Source: Primula veris
Lineage: Eukaryota; Streptophyta; Magnoliopsida; Ericales; Primulaceae
Reading direction: 5' to 3'
DNA length: 64,000 nucleotides
Assembly (NCBI GenBank): GCA_963682055.1
Contig: OY821745.1
Location: forward strand, 379,501-443,500
In this document: positions 21,316-33,720 of the stretch, in pieces
How the letters are laid out: every line of letters starts with the position of its first letter
Position numbering within the stretch: the first letter of the stretch is position 1
Translations under genes and position numbers: made by a program
The notes under the pieces: model-generated
Databases searched by the model: none
What the model was told of the DNA's origin: nothing
The model's input: the letters and a program-made list of their open reading frames with translations, nothing else

Positions 21316-22440
21316 CATATGCCATCTACACCACGCGGCCCACGCTCCACACTACACGATACGAGTATCTTTCATAAGATTTTTTGAGTGGAGGTTAAGG
21401 GTTTGTATTTTTTTTAAGTTCTAGTCACCCGGCCTAATAAAAAAAAACTTAAAAACAGTTTTTAATCTTGAAAAATAACATGTAATCTCTTTTTGAAAGA
21501 TATTAAAATGTAAAAAAGAACTTAAAAGCTGTTTTTAAGCTAAAAATATATATTATAATCTCTTTTTTAAAGATACTAAAGTGTAAAAAGAACAACTTAA
21601 AAGCTGTTTTTTTTAGCGTTTTTTTTTTTTAGTATTTGTTTGAATTATCAACTAAAAAAATAATATTAAAGTGTAAAAAATAGCTTAAAAGGTGAGCGGC
21701 TACCAATGAGCCGACGATACGAACACCGTAAATTTATTTTGAAAATTAGTATATGCAACGTTTTAGAACACGACAATTAAATTTTATGTATGTTTACTTA
21801 TAAAATATATATGTTTACTTATACTTAGTATAGTAAACTAACAAAGATTATAAATAAGTTAACTCTAACCGACAAATCTTAGTAATTACTATTACAATGG
21901 TTTACTAAATGTTATGTTACTTTTTTAGATGGGTATTTTAAAATTGGATTGCTAATTGACTTTTTAGTAGTATATTTAATGTTTCTCGTATCGCTAAAGA
22001 GCTCATGACATGGTTCATGAAACGTGTTAGACGTACATGTTTGGTTATCACTGTTTAATTACGGAGTATTATTTTTACCCGAGTAACAGGGTGATTCCGC
22101 CTCATTGGTAGAGAAATATCATATCGTGGTTCCAAAGTGCAAATGCAATACAGTATATTTTCAACTTGATGAGTTCACATACCAGTGAAATGAAACTAAA
22201 GTTTTTATGCTCACATGCAAAGGCGTAAAAAAAGTTTTTATATATACACATATATACATATATATCAATTAAAATAATCTGATTTTATTTTATTTTTGTT
22301 TTATAAAAATACTACGGACAACCGAATAATTTGAGAATTGGGCAATCCGTGAAGTCGGGTCGCCCTGTGTTTAGCCTGCACCATTTAGTAATACAAATCA
22401 CTGTTTTAAAAAGCTCGCAACGTTGCGCAAAGTTGTGCGA
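21316..22440. other. AT-rich spacer upstream of PAE
   Basis: No gene is seen. AACTTAAAA(A/G)CTGTTTTTA-type repeats occur near 21440-21610. A short tRNA-like stretch at about 22095-22150 is too degenerate to call. Confidence 0.5.
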
Positions 22441-22875
22441 TATAGTGGTTTTTGAAAGAAAAACGCTATTTGGATGGGAAAACGCTAAATTCGCGCTATA
22501 GGAACGCTATTTACGCTATAACGGACGCTATTTGCGCTATAGCGCGTACAGTTAAAAAAAAGTTAAATTAAATTAATTTTTTTAAAAAAAAAAAAATTTG
22601 GTCAAAATTTTAATTAAATTATTAGAGATTAAAGAGAATAAAACCCCAAAACTCTTGCAAATAAAGTAAATACTCTGACATCTCAAGTATAATCATTTTG
22701 TGATTATTAGTTATAATTTTTTATATATATTTAGTTAATTTTTATTAGATGTTTTGAATTTAATGCTATATTTATATGTATTTAGGCAAAAAAAAAATAC
22801 ACCGCAAAACGTTATGTACAACGCTATTTGCGCTTTTAGCGTTTCTTTCGAAAAAACGTTACGATAGCGATAACG
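22440..22875. mobile_element. Candidate MITE rich in ACGCTATTTGCGC motifs
   Basis: The left part GTTTTTGAAAGAAAAACGCTA (about 22448-22468) is inversely matched on the right by TAGCGTTTCTTTCGAAAAAA (about 22837-22856). Between them, AACGCTATTT(G/A)CGCTATA is repeated several times (22463-22545, 22829-22840). It is about 430 bp and non-coding, without a clean target duplication. Probably a decayed DNA transposon. Confidence 0.5.
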
Positions 22876-22962
22876 CTACAAATGAATCACAATATAAGCT
22901 TTGACCTCGTAAACCAACCTTACTATGAAATAATGTTTTTTTCCAATTTATAATTCTCTTAG

Positions 22963-25900
22963 CTATATGTTACCATTACAAGGAAAACAACCACGAACAA
23001 TTTTCTTTGATGAAAAATGGGAGTTGTTCCGGTCCAACATTTTATGTGCTTGCTTGGTCGCCTTTTGAATTTCGTCCGACTGATGGAACTGAGCATCTGC
23101 TCTCCACTCCTCAGCTTTTCGTTGGACGGCTGCCATCCTTTTCATCAGCTTCTCTTCCAAATCCGATCTCATTTTTTGTATTTTCACCTTAAAAAGACAA
23201 CACAAAAGATAATTGTTCAATATGTTAAGATGTTGATTAATCATTTTTAGAAGATGCATATGCATAGCTTAATTTTTTTTTAAAGGGTAGAGATGCAAGT
23301 GATAAAGTAACTAGTGACACAAGTGAACTATTTATAGTCTCTAAATTTGGAAAATTCTACTGCTTCAATTTTATAGTAACAATCTATAGCCTCCTCATGT
23401 TCCTATCCTCCAAAAGTGCAGCCTAGCTATTTAACACTCTTTTTTTCCTTATTTTTTTTTAGTGAATGATCTCATATATTAATAAACAAAAGAAATGTTA
23501 CAATTCAAAACACGATAAATAGCCTGGTTAGGAACTAAAATACACCGGTATAAGGTGTATGTGGATAAACATTTCATACAATGAATATATATACCAACCA
23601 GGTAATGATGGTTTTTCCTTCAAGTTTCTGATTGTTTCAGAGCATTCAAATGGTTTTTAGTATATAGTATGAACTGTTTGGATACAGATACAGTCAAAGA
23701 AGATGAGAAAGTTTTTTAAGTTTGTAGAGCAGTAACTATACTGGTGAGAGAGTACAGACAAAGTAAAGTCATTGTTTTGTCCAAATAGTAATATTTATTT
23801 ATCCATTGCTACATTCAATTTTGAAGCATGATTGGTAATTTGGTACCCCCCAATTAATTCCCTAGTGAAAATTTGACAACTCATACCTTTATCTTTTACA
23901 CACATGGGGCTAAGTAAACTCCTAGGAGTACTACAAACTTGAACAGCCTAATTAAAATTATAGCTTGTTCTAAGTTTACTTGATCAACTTAAACTAAAAG
24001 TTTTTCGAAAGGAGAGTATCTGACTTTGAATTAGGGTTACTCTGTTTTTCACAGTTATTGGATCTGCTACAATATCAATAAAATAACAGATCTAATGACT
24101 GTGAAAAGCAGAGTAACCCTGATTCAGAGTCAGGTACTCTGCTTCCAAGTTTTTCTAGGTTTTCTGCCAAAAAGCTAGAGGTTTTAAGTAGCCGATTTTT
24201 CTAAACCTAAAGGTTGTATATTAAACAATTAAAATGTAGTTGTTCTTTCCCACTTACTTTAACTCAACTTGTTGCTCCCAAACAACCGAGTTGTTAATAT
24301 ATTCCCTTAATCATAGTTTTATAGTAATAATTTTAGCTTAATATTCTCTTCAACTCATTTAAACATTTCTTGTTTTTTTTAGCTTCCAAATCATACTATA
24401 TACTGATACAAGGCTGTTTCATACAATAAGAAAATAAAAGAGAAATATATATATTCACAAGCATATAGTGGGTGGCTCGAGGGAATAGAAGCCAAGAAAT
24501 ACGATAAAAGAAACAAGGCTAAATTACAAGTACCAGTCAACATTATTCAGCTACTTGATACTTTATAATATCACAAATACTCAAAGCTACATTGCTCTAG
24601 CCTCTATATCATTGGAGTATAATAGTATTAATTAATAATATAATTAAACCAAAAGAATGCAGTTGTAGTAAGTGTTTTTACAATCAAAGGCTTAGCCATA
24701 TGATTAGTACTTAGAAGTGGGAAACTTCCTTTGATTGAACTTTAAACCATAGCTATTGTTAATGATCAAAATCTACTCTAAATGTAGAACAAAATCTAAC
24801 TTAGATAAATACCTCAAGCTTTTTTGATTGGGCTTCTGCTTTAGCACTTTGAAGGTTCACCCAAGCTTGAATTCTGGCTTCTTCTCTTTGATACCTGCCA
24901 TTTAAAATCTTAACTAATTGGTTCCAAACAAAATGGAAAAACAATTATTTATACAAAATCCTAACATATGATGTACTAATTAAGTATTAAGAAAATGGAT
25001 GGAAATAGCTTCTTAAAACTTAAAATATATGCAGACTCGTTACCAATGCGTTTCCAGCAAAACATGATTTCTTAGGCATTGCATGGTTTCCGCTTCTTGG
25101 TTTGTGGATTGAAAGTTGGACAGCGTGGTTGATCAGTTTATATTATTAGTAGTTTTCTAGTTTTTTGGCCTCAGAAACAGATCTCTTTTTCTCAATCTCG
25201 AAAGTACCAGCTTCTATTAGCTTAATAGCAGGAACCAATTAAGCATTTAGGTTGAACAAAGCATTTGAGACTATGATCCCCATCTGTGGTGATACCAATG
25301 CTATATGAATAAATACAGAAAATACGTTTTTTGGTGTATTAAAACTCTGTTGTACCTGAGGCAACACTTGTTCCTTTCCTCTTCTTCCCACTTCGTCATG
25401 TCTCCCGAAACACTCTTTCTATATTCGTGGCTATATTCGAAATGCCTCAAACTCTTTGAAATATCCTCCTCTTCCTCTTCCCTCGAGCTCCAACCCGAGC
25501 CAACAGAACCAAATTGCGACCCTGTCTGCAATTTAGCAAAATCACATTTATTTTTGATTTCATAAGATGTCCTACTAAAATAACCCTATTATGATATACA
25601 ACACTTTCGTGCCATTTAGCTACTTTCCTATCCAATTATCTAAGTACAATATTGTCTAACAATTGTAGTATGCGCTACTAAATTTTATGTAAAAAGGAGT
25701 CCGGTGAGAGCCTGTAGACAACCTTGCATCCGATAACGTAACTATTAGCTACATTGTACTAAATTAACAGATAACTGCAGTATGGGAAACTAAATAAAAC
25801 TCTCTGTAGTTACAACATTGAATATTGGTGATAGAAGAGGGTAATGAACCTTAATAAACCCCTCGTTCAGTTGCGCAATATCAATCGTGGGGTTGTTATA

Positions 25901-27403
25901 TTCGTAATCCGTGAGTGCCAATGGGCCTGATCTGCTAGCTGGGGTGTTGTGACGAACTGGTGATGTGCTCTTAAACGGGGTCGGACATCTTGAGGTTGTT
26001 GAGCTACCAAGGGGAGTCATTTCTGTGCCAATGTCTCGATGTTTTGCCACATCAGCAACTGTGATCGTGCCTTTTGCTGGTTTTTCATCTAAGTTGCCGA
26101 AAAAGAACCCTTCTTTCGTTGCATCAGAACATCTTGATTTAGGGAAAAAGGACTCAGCTTGATTTGTAAATTTATCTGGAAAGCGACGTATAATAAGTTA
26201 AGTACTAAGCTGAGAAGGTAGACAGCACTAACCTTTTTCTTGAAACAAAGCAAAATAAGCTTACAACTGCTGGGTTCAGTTCAAAAGTTTTTCATCTAAA
26301 TTAGCAACAAGGTTCAATTTTTGTTTTATGAAGCATATTACCCTTATGACGACAAAGCTAATTATAACATTAAGGAAGCAAAAACTTGAACAGTTCTTGT
26401 ATGCCCGATAAAAAATAAGAAATTTTCTATTCTACAAAACAAACTAAGGAACTATTTCCTTTAAATAAACAGGTAAAGCATCTAAGCCAGAATCTGGGCG
26501 TTTTCGGAGACGGTAATAATACTAGTGGCAGACAAAAACAGATATTGAGTTATAAAATAAGTACAAAAGGGTTGAAGAAAAGGCTTCTACCTTTTAGAAC
26601 TACTTCTAATGAAGCTGAGACCCCATCAAAAGCTCTAGTAGATTCACAACTTTGTTTAACAGAAATCCCTTTCGAAACCTTTTCCTCCGTAACCCCTGAT
26701 TTCTCTGCAAATACCTCAACTTGTGGCTTAATTTTTAAGCCATTTTGGCTAATAAAATGAGCTGGTGACCCATTACAAGAGCTGCTCCCATTAAGCCACT
26801 TCTCGGCATCGTCCCATTTTGATGGGAAGCTTTTTTTAGTAGCTGCATTACTTAAGCTGAAGCTGAATATAGGCCTACCAGGTGTACAAGGACCTTCTGA
26901 TAAGTTGCTTTTCTTAAATGAGTTAGTATTAGCTTCACTATAGCTTCTCCTTCTTTGAGATGTAACATCAAGGTTAAGTAGTTTGTTGTTTTTCCCCATT
27001 GGAAGTGCTTTTACAAACTCGGAAGTTTCGTTTAAGTTGAGGTTGCAAATTGGTTTCACAATGTCGTCTTCGAACGGGTTCTTCTTGTACAAGCTCGCCA
27101 TTGTCTTTAAATATGACATAAAAAGTGTTTCAGTTAGACAAAAAATTAGAAAATTTTCCTTGTGTTATTGACATTTTGTAGCTGAATTTCAGTTTTACAT
27201 AGAAAAACTTTGTCATGATAAAGTTCATAGGTTCTAACTTATTCATTGAAAAGCATTAACAGGACATGGAAATCAAAATTAAAATAGCAAATGACATGAA
27301 GAAGAATGTGAAGAAAGAGAAGTGCACTTGAATTTACCTCAGGAGATGATATAAATGGTGGAGCTTCATAATATTTACTATTTGGTTTAATGGTGAGATC
27401 CAT
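22963..27403 (-). CDS. Long remorin, probably group 5 or 6 (6 exons, 460 aa)
   Basis: Plant-specific plasma-membrane nanodomain protein. Exons in transcript order: 27338-27403, 26591-27104, 25850-26175, 25356-25525, 24813-24894, 22963-23187; phases close. The start is MDLTIKPNSKYYEAPP at 27403, the first in-frame ATG. The long N-terminal half is disordered and Ser-rich, with the remorin motif PSKWDDAEKW (about residues 116-125) and DIGTEMTPLGSS (in exon 3). The C-terminal remorin domain starts near TKWEEEERNKCCLRYQREEA and continues through IQAWVNLQSAKAEAQSKKLE and KMRSDLEEKLMKRMAAV. It is predicted to be a coiled coil that drives oligomerisation. The tail ends RGCFPCNGNI; its two cysteines fit the S-acylated C-terminal anchor of remorins. 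The group assignment rests on the long N-terminus and Cys tail only. Confidence 0.92.
24013..24140. mobile_element. 128-bp near-perfect hairpin (MITE-like) in remorin intron 5
   Basis: The left arm TCTGACTTTGAATTAGGGTT... and the right arm ...AACCCTGATTCAGAGTCAGG pair over about 53 bp with few mismatches. A loop of about 20 bp surrounds ACAATATCAATAAAA. There is no coding capacity. On transcription of the host gene it would form a long stem. Confidence 0.75.
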
Positions 27404-30330
27404 AGCTTTGACTGATGATGAATTGGAGGCCAAGAATTTAAAGAGATCTAATATTGAATGCAGTCTATTAATTGTTATAAGTACTAAGATGAATCATTTT
27501 CATTACTGAACAAAGACTCTCTTTCAAGAAAGTTTTGCAGACTTGTACTTGAGAAGGAAAAAACAAACATTAACAAAATATATTAATTCAAAATTTTCAA
27601 AATACTATATTACTTATACTTTAAAGAATGATATGTTCCTTCAACTATGAACTATGAAGTTACAGCTAGGAAGGGTTTGAAAGAGTATTTCAATAAAAGA
27701 AGGGGGGGATCTTTGGGAGGTGAGAAAAGCACTCATATTCATGCAAGTATTCAACATGACAGTGTGTATGGGAATTGCAAATTTATTTTAAATATCATCC
27801 AAAAAAACTATTACATGTTGTTTTGTTTAGGAAAATTATCAAAAAACACCCCAAGTTTTCTTCTTTTGTCTGTTTTATACCAAAGTTTCTTCTTTTGTCA
27901 AGTCACTAATTAGGTCCTCTGCCATTTTTCTAGACTGTTTTGCTCTTGATTTTATCAAGTCATGTTACATTATTAAAAATGAGGTATGTGTTACATTGTA
28001 GGCAAACTATGAAGAATATACTCCATAATGGGCAAAAAGGAGCTGACTGATGACCATTTAAAACCTTGGAAATGAAATCAGTGAAAATAAACTTGAGACT
28101 AAAATTAGCAAAAGTAAAACATTGGAAGTATTGTTTTGGTAATTAGTTTCTTTTATTTTTATGATGCATAACTAAGGGAAGCTTCTTGTTTTTTTTGTTC
28201 ATATTTTATACACACAACATTGTGAATTTGTGATTTTATTGTCACATTACAAGAAGACAGTAGACACCATTGCCATCTGTCCTTTTGTTACTATTGAAAA
28301 CAACTACAAAGTTGCTTTTAGGTTATTAGGAGTACGATATTAAATAAGATTTTATTCTTCTCCATGGCTGGCAAAGATAATGTTGGTCTCATCTAAGGGG
28401 TTCAATTGTGGGTAGTTATTAGTTGTATTTTACTATCTTAGTATATAGCCGATAGGTAGGCTACTATGAAGAATTCTATAGTAAAAATGATGCAAAATAC
28501 AAATTTTTCTAGAACCTTAATTACCTTTTGAGAAATAGAAATTTCTCAATGGTAACATACAATATCTACTGCAAACCAATAGCACTAGTACCTTAATGTT
28601 AAAAAAAACATTTTATAACACCATCCTAACATTATTATTAGTAGCATAATCCTGGAACTTGAAGGGATTTGAGTCGTTTAATTAACTGTTATACAGTTAT
28701 TCTTGTTTCTTAGTCCAGCATTGATGATCATAATTTTACTCATTTTTTGTGTGTATATGCCAGAGAGATATTCAAACCATTTATTTGACAAAATATTAAT
28801 TTGTTCGCCATCCCCAATGCATGGCATGGCAGTATAAACATTTTCAAAACAGTTTATTGTGCATGTGATGTCTAACAGTTATTCAATAAATCAGGGTAAG
28901 TCAATTTTCAGTATAGGCTTACCATTTTTGTGCCAATTTTCAACAAACGGTACTAGCTAGGAGTAAGACAAAATGAGCCAGATCATAGTCTTTGTCGACA
29001 TTACTTTACTTTTTAGATTGAGACATGGGAGTCACAATTAAATTTACTTTTGCATTTTGTAATGTAATTAATCATACGTATCGAATAATTGACCTATATA
29101 TATATATATAGAGGTGACTTCTAACATATGGTTTTTATTTTGTAATATGGCATCGAACCATGAACTGTTCAAAGCCAACCATTCATTTTTTATATCCCTC
29201 TTAACAACTCTCATGCATGTTATTGTTACATATCAAGCAAATCTTATATATCTTCGGTCCGAGATTGATGATTTTGTTTTTTATTATTGGTATCGTCGCT
29301 TCGTCGTTGATTATCATGGCCTGTGTGAATGTAAGGAAGGAAATTCATTGGAACCAAAAATAATTGGGGATGTATTTACTTACATTTCCCACTCTTTAAC
29401 ATATAAAATGACGTTTGAAGTGAATATAAAAAAAAAATTAATAGTAATAAGGCTATTCTAACGTAAAACATGCATACATAAGTTTGACATGGGCTTACTA
29501 AGACAGTATGTAAATTATCCTAAAAGTTGTGTTTTAGATGCCAAATAACTCAAAACAAACAGGCCACAGACCAAAAACAAAACAGAAAAAAAAACAGGCC
29601 AACTTCGTCGTATAAGAATTTATTTTGGGTTCAAACAACATACATGTCGGTAACAGTGTTGTGGTTAGTCGACTCCCACGGCAAATGTATGTATCTATAC
29701 ATTTTCTCTCTTTAGAGTAATTCTAATTTCAGAGCTCAACAATCAACTCTTACTTTCGAAAAAAGGACTAATCACATTCTTTTCCCCATATATATTGGCG
29801 CAATAGTACTACATAAGAAGCGAAACAAACGATACAAAAAGCTTCAAAATTAACAATGTAAGGGTGACACAACGGGCGTTCGCCCTAACTGGCCGTGTTT
29901 GATGTGGGATTAGTATTTTTGTAATTTATAATTACAGGCCTTTTTTTAAAGTAATACAGACCCTTGATACAATTGGATTAATTACAGTATAGTATGTGTA
30001 GTGACTGGTGAGTAAGCCCGTTTTGGCTTTGCTAAAAAAACTTGGAAGGTAGGGTTTGGTTGCAATATTTATTTTGACATATGATCATATCTTTTCTCCC
30101 TTCTAATTTTTGTTAGTACAAAAAACAGGAGACTAAATTCAATCATGGATGATCAAGTGTTTGGTATTCATGTCTTGGTATCCGAGTATATCACGATCAC
30201 CGTCAGGGCTTGAATGCAGGTTTTACCTCCTAAGAAGGGATAAAAAAAAATGGATCATGGATTGTTGTTAGCCTGTTATGAATTATGATCGCTCCATTTA
30301 TCTTTGTAACAAATGGGTAATCGTAACATA
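27404..30330. other. Spacer upstream of remorin
   Basis: AT-rich; no gene recognised. The open frame at 29114-29461 (115 aa) has no recognisable domain and AT-driven composition. A (TA)n run lies at about 29096-29110. Confidence 0.5.
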
Positions 30331-30334
30331 AGTA

Positions 30335-30530
30335 CTCGCTCCGTTCCCAATTAATTGTCCATTATGAAACTACGTGTAATTTTGATCGGTCAATAACTTA
30401 TATCAAAATTGTCGGAATGAAAATTTTTCAAAATTTAATCATACAATTCAAACATTAAATTATATGATTTAGTTTTAAAAAATATCATTTCGACATTTTT
30501 AATACATGTTTTTCAGTGTATTCCAAATTT
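30335..30530. mobile_element. Stowaway-like MITE, right end lost
   Basis: It begins TA|CTCGCTCCGTTCCC, close to the Stowaway terminus CTCCCTCCGT. The interior (ATTGTCGGAATGAAAA, TTTAATCATA, ATATGATTTA) matches the copies at 33721 and 35410. No matching right terminus is seen. Confidence 0.6.
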
Positions 30531-31019
30531 ATAAGCTAGGTTATGAGGATGAACATAGCCAGGCAGATAGACACAATACTTTAAATCAAGTAGTAGAGCA
30601 CTAATTAATATGACTAATTAATGCATTGTAATGATGAAAGCTATTTATACTTTGTGCTATGCGAACACTTTGGGAGCATAGGGCTTTGCCAAAGTTGGTT
30701 TCAAAGTAGCTAAACACTACACTAATTAACCACATTAACTAACTTTACAAAAAGTAAAGATTAATCCACAAATTGCTAAATATGAAATATTATGACTTTA
30801 TTAATAAAAACAACATTAAGAGTTAAGACCTGTCTTAATATATATACATGGAGAAAATCTATATATAATTACCAAAGAGCAAAAGCTGTAAGTTATATAT
30901 GCTATAGATGTTGTTGGTGAGGGTATTTACGTATTCCTTCTCTATTTATTAGAACTGTCTAATTTACGTGTCTAACAGTATTTATTTTATACAAAACTGT
31001 ACTGCATTTATAAAAACCG

Positions 31020-31248
31020 TTAACAGTTTCGGCCCGATTAAGAAAAGCCCAAGTGAATAGTAAATCCTATTTTAACCCTAATCATTTCCCACCAAGAGAA
31101 GGGGCTCTCTCTCTCTCTCTCCTGAAATAGAAACATACAGATAGATGAGATAGATATACATACATATACTGATATATACAGATATATAGAGACTGGGATA
31201 TGTATAGACATGCGAACATATATATATATAGACTGTATATACACCATC
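31020..31248 (+). promoter_or_regulatory. Promoter-like region with telo-box and site II, no convincing gene
   Basis: AGCCCAAGT (31046, a TGGGCT site on the other strand) and TTTTAACCCTAATC (31070, a telo-box core) are followed by (CT)n at 31108-31122 and a GATA/TATA-rich leader. This arrangement is typical of plant housekeeping promoters and leaders. Confidence 0.4.
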
Positions 31249-31422
31249 ATGGACAGAGGACGAAATCTCACCAGAGTTGGGGCCCAAGCTGCCGCCTCGT
31301 CTTTCGCGGTGGCTCGGCCATGCCTACGTCTGTGGGTCCATATGCATAAAACCACAGTCACAGTTACTCCCCCCTTTCTCTATACTCACACTTATACATA
31401 TGATTACATACACACACACTAA
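31249..31422 (+). CDS. Short open frame in a GC-rich island, unrecognised
   Basis: The ATG at 31249 opens a 57-residue frame starting MDRGRNLTRVGAQAAASS and ending at 31422. The first 90 bases are GC-rich against the surrounding AT-rich DNA; the last part is a TACACA-type low-complexity run and probably not coding. It could be the first exon of a small or truncated gene, or a lncRNA exon. I recognise no family and see no clear downstream exon. Confidence 0.2.
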   Translation: MDRGRNLTRVGAQAAASSFAVARPCLRLWVHMHKTTVTVTPPFLYTHTYTYDYIHTH

Positions 31423-32201
31423 CATGTAATGGATTGGAATTGCACTGCAAATCACATGTCATGCTCACTGGACAGGTACAACAGCTTAGTATTTGGACCA
31501 CTCCACTTTAGTAGAATTGATGGTCACAAGTGAAACTATATTAGATATGTTAATTCAAGAACATAGTTACTGAATCTAACATAAAACAGATTAAACTGCT
31601 AACGAACCGTATCCAGTAAATACACCTAAACAAACATGAACTTAGGAATCATCGGGACGGGCCGCCGTGCCATTACCATACACGGCCGCCTCCAACGTTT
31701 CAACGGACCCTTCAACCTGATAAAAAAACATCAACCCCATGTACTGACATGCTTACCCAATATATCTGTTCATATATTGTCTCTGTTATTGCACTTGTCC
31801 TTTGTAAGCTATGTACAACTTAGGTGCCGGGGCGGTAAAGAGTCGGGCTACAGACCTCGGACTATAAAGATATTAAACTGTTTTATTGATTACTGCTATA
31901 TTATCTGGTCAACTGTTTCAGTAAAGCCCGATGGACGTTTAGCGAATAAAATATATAAACCGAGCATAGAAAGAAAAATAGACTCGCCAGTTGTATCTTC
32001 CCCCTTTTAAAGTTCATGAACAAGCATAAGCAAAGAAGATCAAAATTTTAATTAATTTCAAAGTTTGTGCTTTAATTTGATCAAAAGGTCCCTATGCGTG
32101 TATCTTAAACTTAAAAGAGTCTCATCACTAAGGCTCCTAATAATGCAAAAGTGGTGTTTGCTTATCCCACCTACTACCTCACTCCTATACTTTTACTGTT
32201 T

Positions 32202-32240
<39 letters not shown>
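31423..32240. other. Spacer with small GC-rich patches
   Basis: An open frame at 31636-32010 begins MNLGIIGTGRRAITIHGRLQ and has no recognisable domain. The small GC-rich patch at 31650-31700 is unexplained. An (AT)n run lies at 32203-32238. Confidence 0.4.
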
Positions 32241-32241
<1 letters not shown>

Positions 32242-32500
32242 TTGAAAGTGAATGAAAATTTGTTTTTGTTTTTTTTGAAACAGATATTCATTAATTTAAG
32301 CGTGCATACAAAAGTAACAATAAATGGTTATTAGGAACACAAAATACAGTATTTGATCTACTACATCTAACAACATTTGTTAACCAATTTGCAGGTTCTT
32401 TTGTGCGTTTTCGACACCACTCAAAACTCCAATTTTCGTTGCCGGAGATGTTAAGCACGAGAATTTGTAATTTAAAATGATAGATTTGCATTTGGAGACA
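32240..32500 (-). pseudogene. Possible 3' end of a LINE with RNase H-like relic
   Basis: On the minus strand a frame (about 32491 to 32291) contains WSFEWCRKRTKEPANWLTNV. It loosely fits the end of plant LINE RNase H domains (W..R..N..ADWLA..). It is followed by a stop and then an A-rich tail (T-run on the plus strand at 32263-32277) next to (TA)n, as at LINE 3' ends. The similarity is weak. Confidence 0.35.
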
Positions 32501-33193
32501 CTCATAGTCTCAATGACTATTTCTTGAGTGTGGATGACAAATTTTCTTCACAATGGCATTATTTCTATATATCTTGACTACATTTCATTATTTCATGGCC
32601 CCTTATTTGCTTCCAACTTTGGCATGTGACTCATTTGTACTCTTCTGGTTTTTTACACTTTTACTATACGTTTGTGAAGGAAAAGTTTAATTGTCCAACA
32701 AACTTTTTTGATGAAGAAAGTCTGCAACCCTGGTTTGTATTTTATTTATTGGACCATCCTAAGAAAAAAATTAAACTTTCTAAGTCACGAGTATCATCAG
32801 TTCAGTCTGGATCGCAATACCAGCAGGTTGACAAAAATAGGAATGAACTACGTACGGGTTAAAAGTGACTCAATCATTCCCATATTGAGAAAACGCTTAA
32901 AGTTATTTTTATATATTTTGGTGAAAATTTGAAAATTTATAGGCTTTTAGCATCCCCATAATTAAAAAATAGTTTACATATGTAATTCAGCCCCATAAAA
33001 ACCAGCATACTAGTTCTGCCACTGCCAAAAATCGAAACTTTCTTGTTATCAATGGATATGAAAAGAGCTAATGTTTTCACTTTGACACGCTAAGATTAGT
33101 TACAGAAGAAAATGCGTGTATCAAATATTAAGCCATAATTGAGCTCAAGGGTGCAGATCAATTTACTAAAGCGTACAAGGAGTAAATATATTT

Positions 33194-33310
33194 TCACTAT
33201 TCTAACACTACTCGTTACAATAGTTATGAGAGTAGTGATGACAAAATTTACATTTGTGTCTCGTAGTGTTTTTGTCTTCACTGCTCTCACAAGTAGTGTT
33301 AGAATAGTGA
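33194..33310. mobile_element. Foldback element with perfect 19-bp terminal inverted repeats
   Basis: TCACTATTCTAACACTACT (33194-33212) is the exact reverse complement of AGTAGTGTTAGAATAGTGA (33292-33310). A second inner pair is GAGAGTAGTGATGACAAAA with TTTTTGTCTTCACTGCTCTC. The 117-bp unit folds into one long stem. It is MITE-like and non-coding. Confidence 0.8.
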
Positions 33311-33453
33311 ATGTAGCATTACTAACGTATAATTAGTAGGGATTGTTTTGTGATTAAAAATGACTGTTTCCTTTCATGACCAATGCTTAGGTTCTTAATT
33401 TCATTTATTTAGAGAATTAAGTGAACAATGATAGAGTTTCAAAAAGTTTATTT

Positions 33454-33536
33454 ACTCATAATTATTTGCTCACTCTTATTTAGCTTTTGGTTTATGTCTA
33501 TACCGACATATACTGAGTGGGCAAATAATTATGAGT
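33454..33536. repeat. 22-bp inverted repeat
   Basis: ACTCATAATTATTTGCTCAC.. (33454-33475) pairs with ..GGGCAAATAATTATGAGT (33515-33536) with one mismatch and a 39-bp loop. It may be a truncated foldback element. Confidence 0.7.
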
Positions 33537-33720
33537 TTTCATGACCCACTTTCCCCGTGACATTTAATTATTAGACGTATCTAATTTATCAAAACATATA
33601 TTTTTTTTAAATTTGATGATTATGGTGACATACATAAGAAACCTTATAAATTTTCTAAATTTAATTAAACACAAGACTCACCTCATATATGAGTAATGCA
33701 TATGATTTACTAGATTAATA

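Noticed and set aside
22095..22150. tRNA gene or SINE head (CCTCATTGGTAGAGA and GTGGTTCCAAAGTGC resemble A and B boxes)
   Set aside because: No acceptor stem or cloverleaf could be formed by eye and the body is not repeated in the window.
25030..25100. Extra remorin exon on the minus strand, reading AETMQCLRNHVLLETHW and splicing into YQREEA
   Set aside because: No AG acceptor gives a frame compatible with exon 4, while joining exon 4 (25356) directly to the exon at 24894 restores the conserved KCCLRYQREEA sequence.
27404..27433. Upstream extension of the remorin start (residues ASNSSSVKA before MDLT)
   Set aside because: It would need a TTG start; the first ATG in frame is at 27403.
29114..29461. 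115-residue open frame on the plus strand
   Set aside because: AT-driven composition, no recognisable domain, no promoter or splice context.
29880..29905. GGGCGTTCGCCC palindrome as a regulatory site
   Set aside because: A single short palindrome far from any gene is expected by chance.
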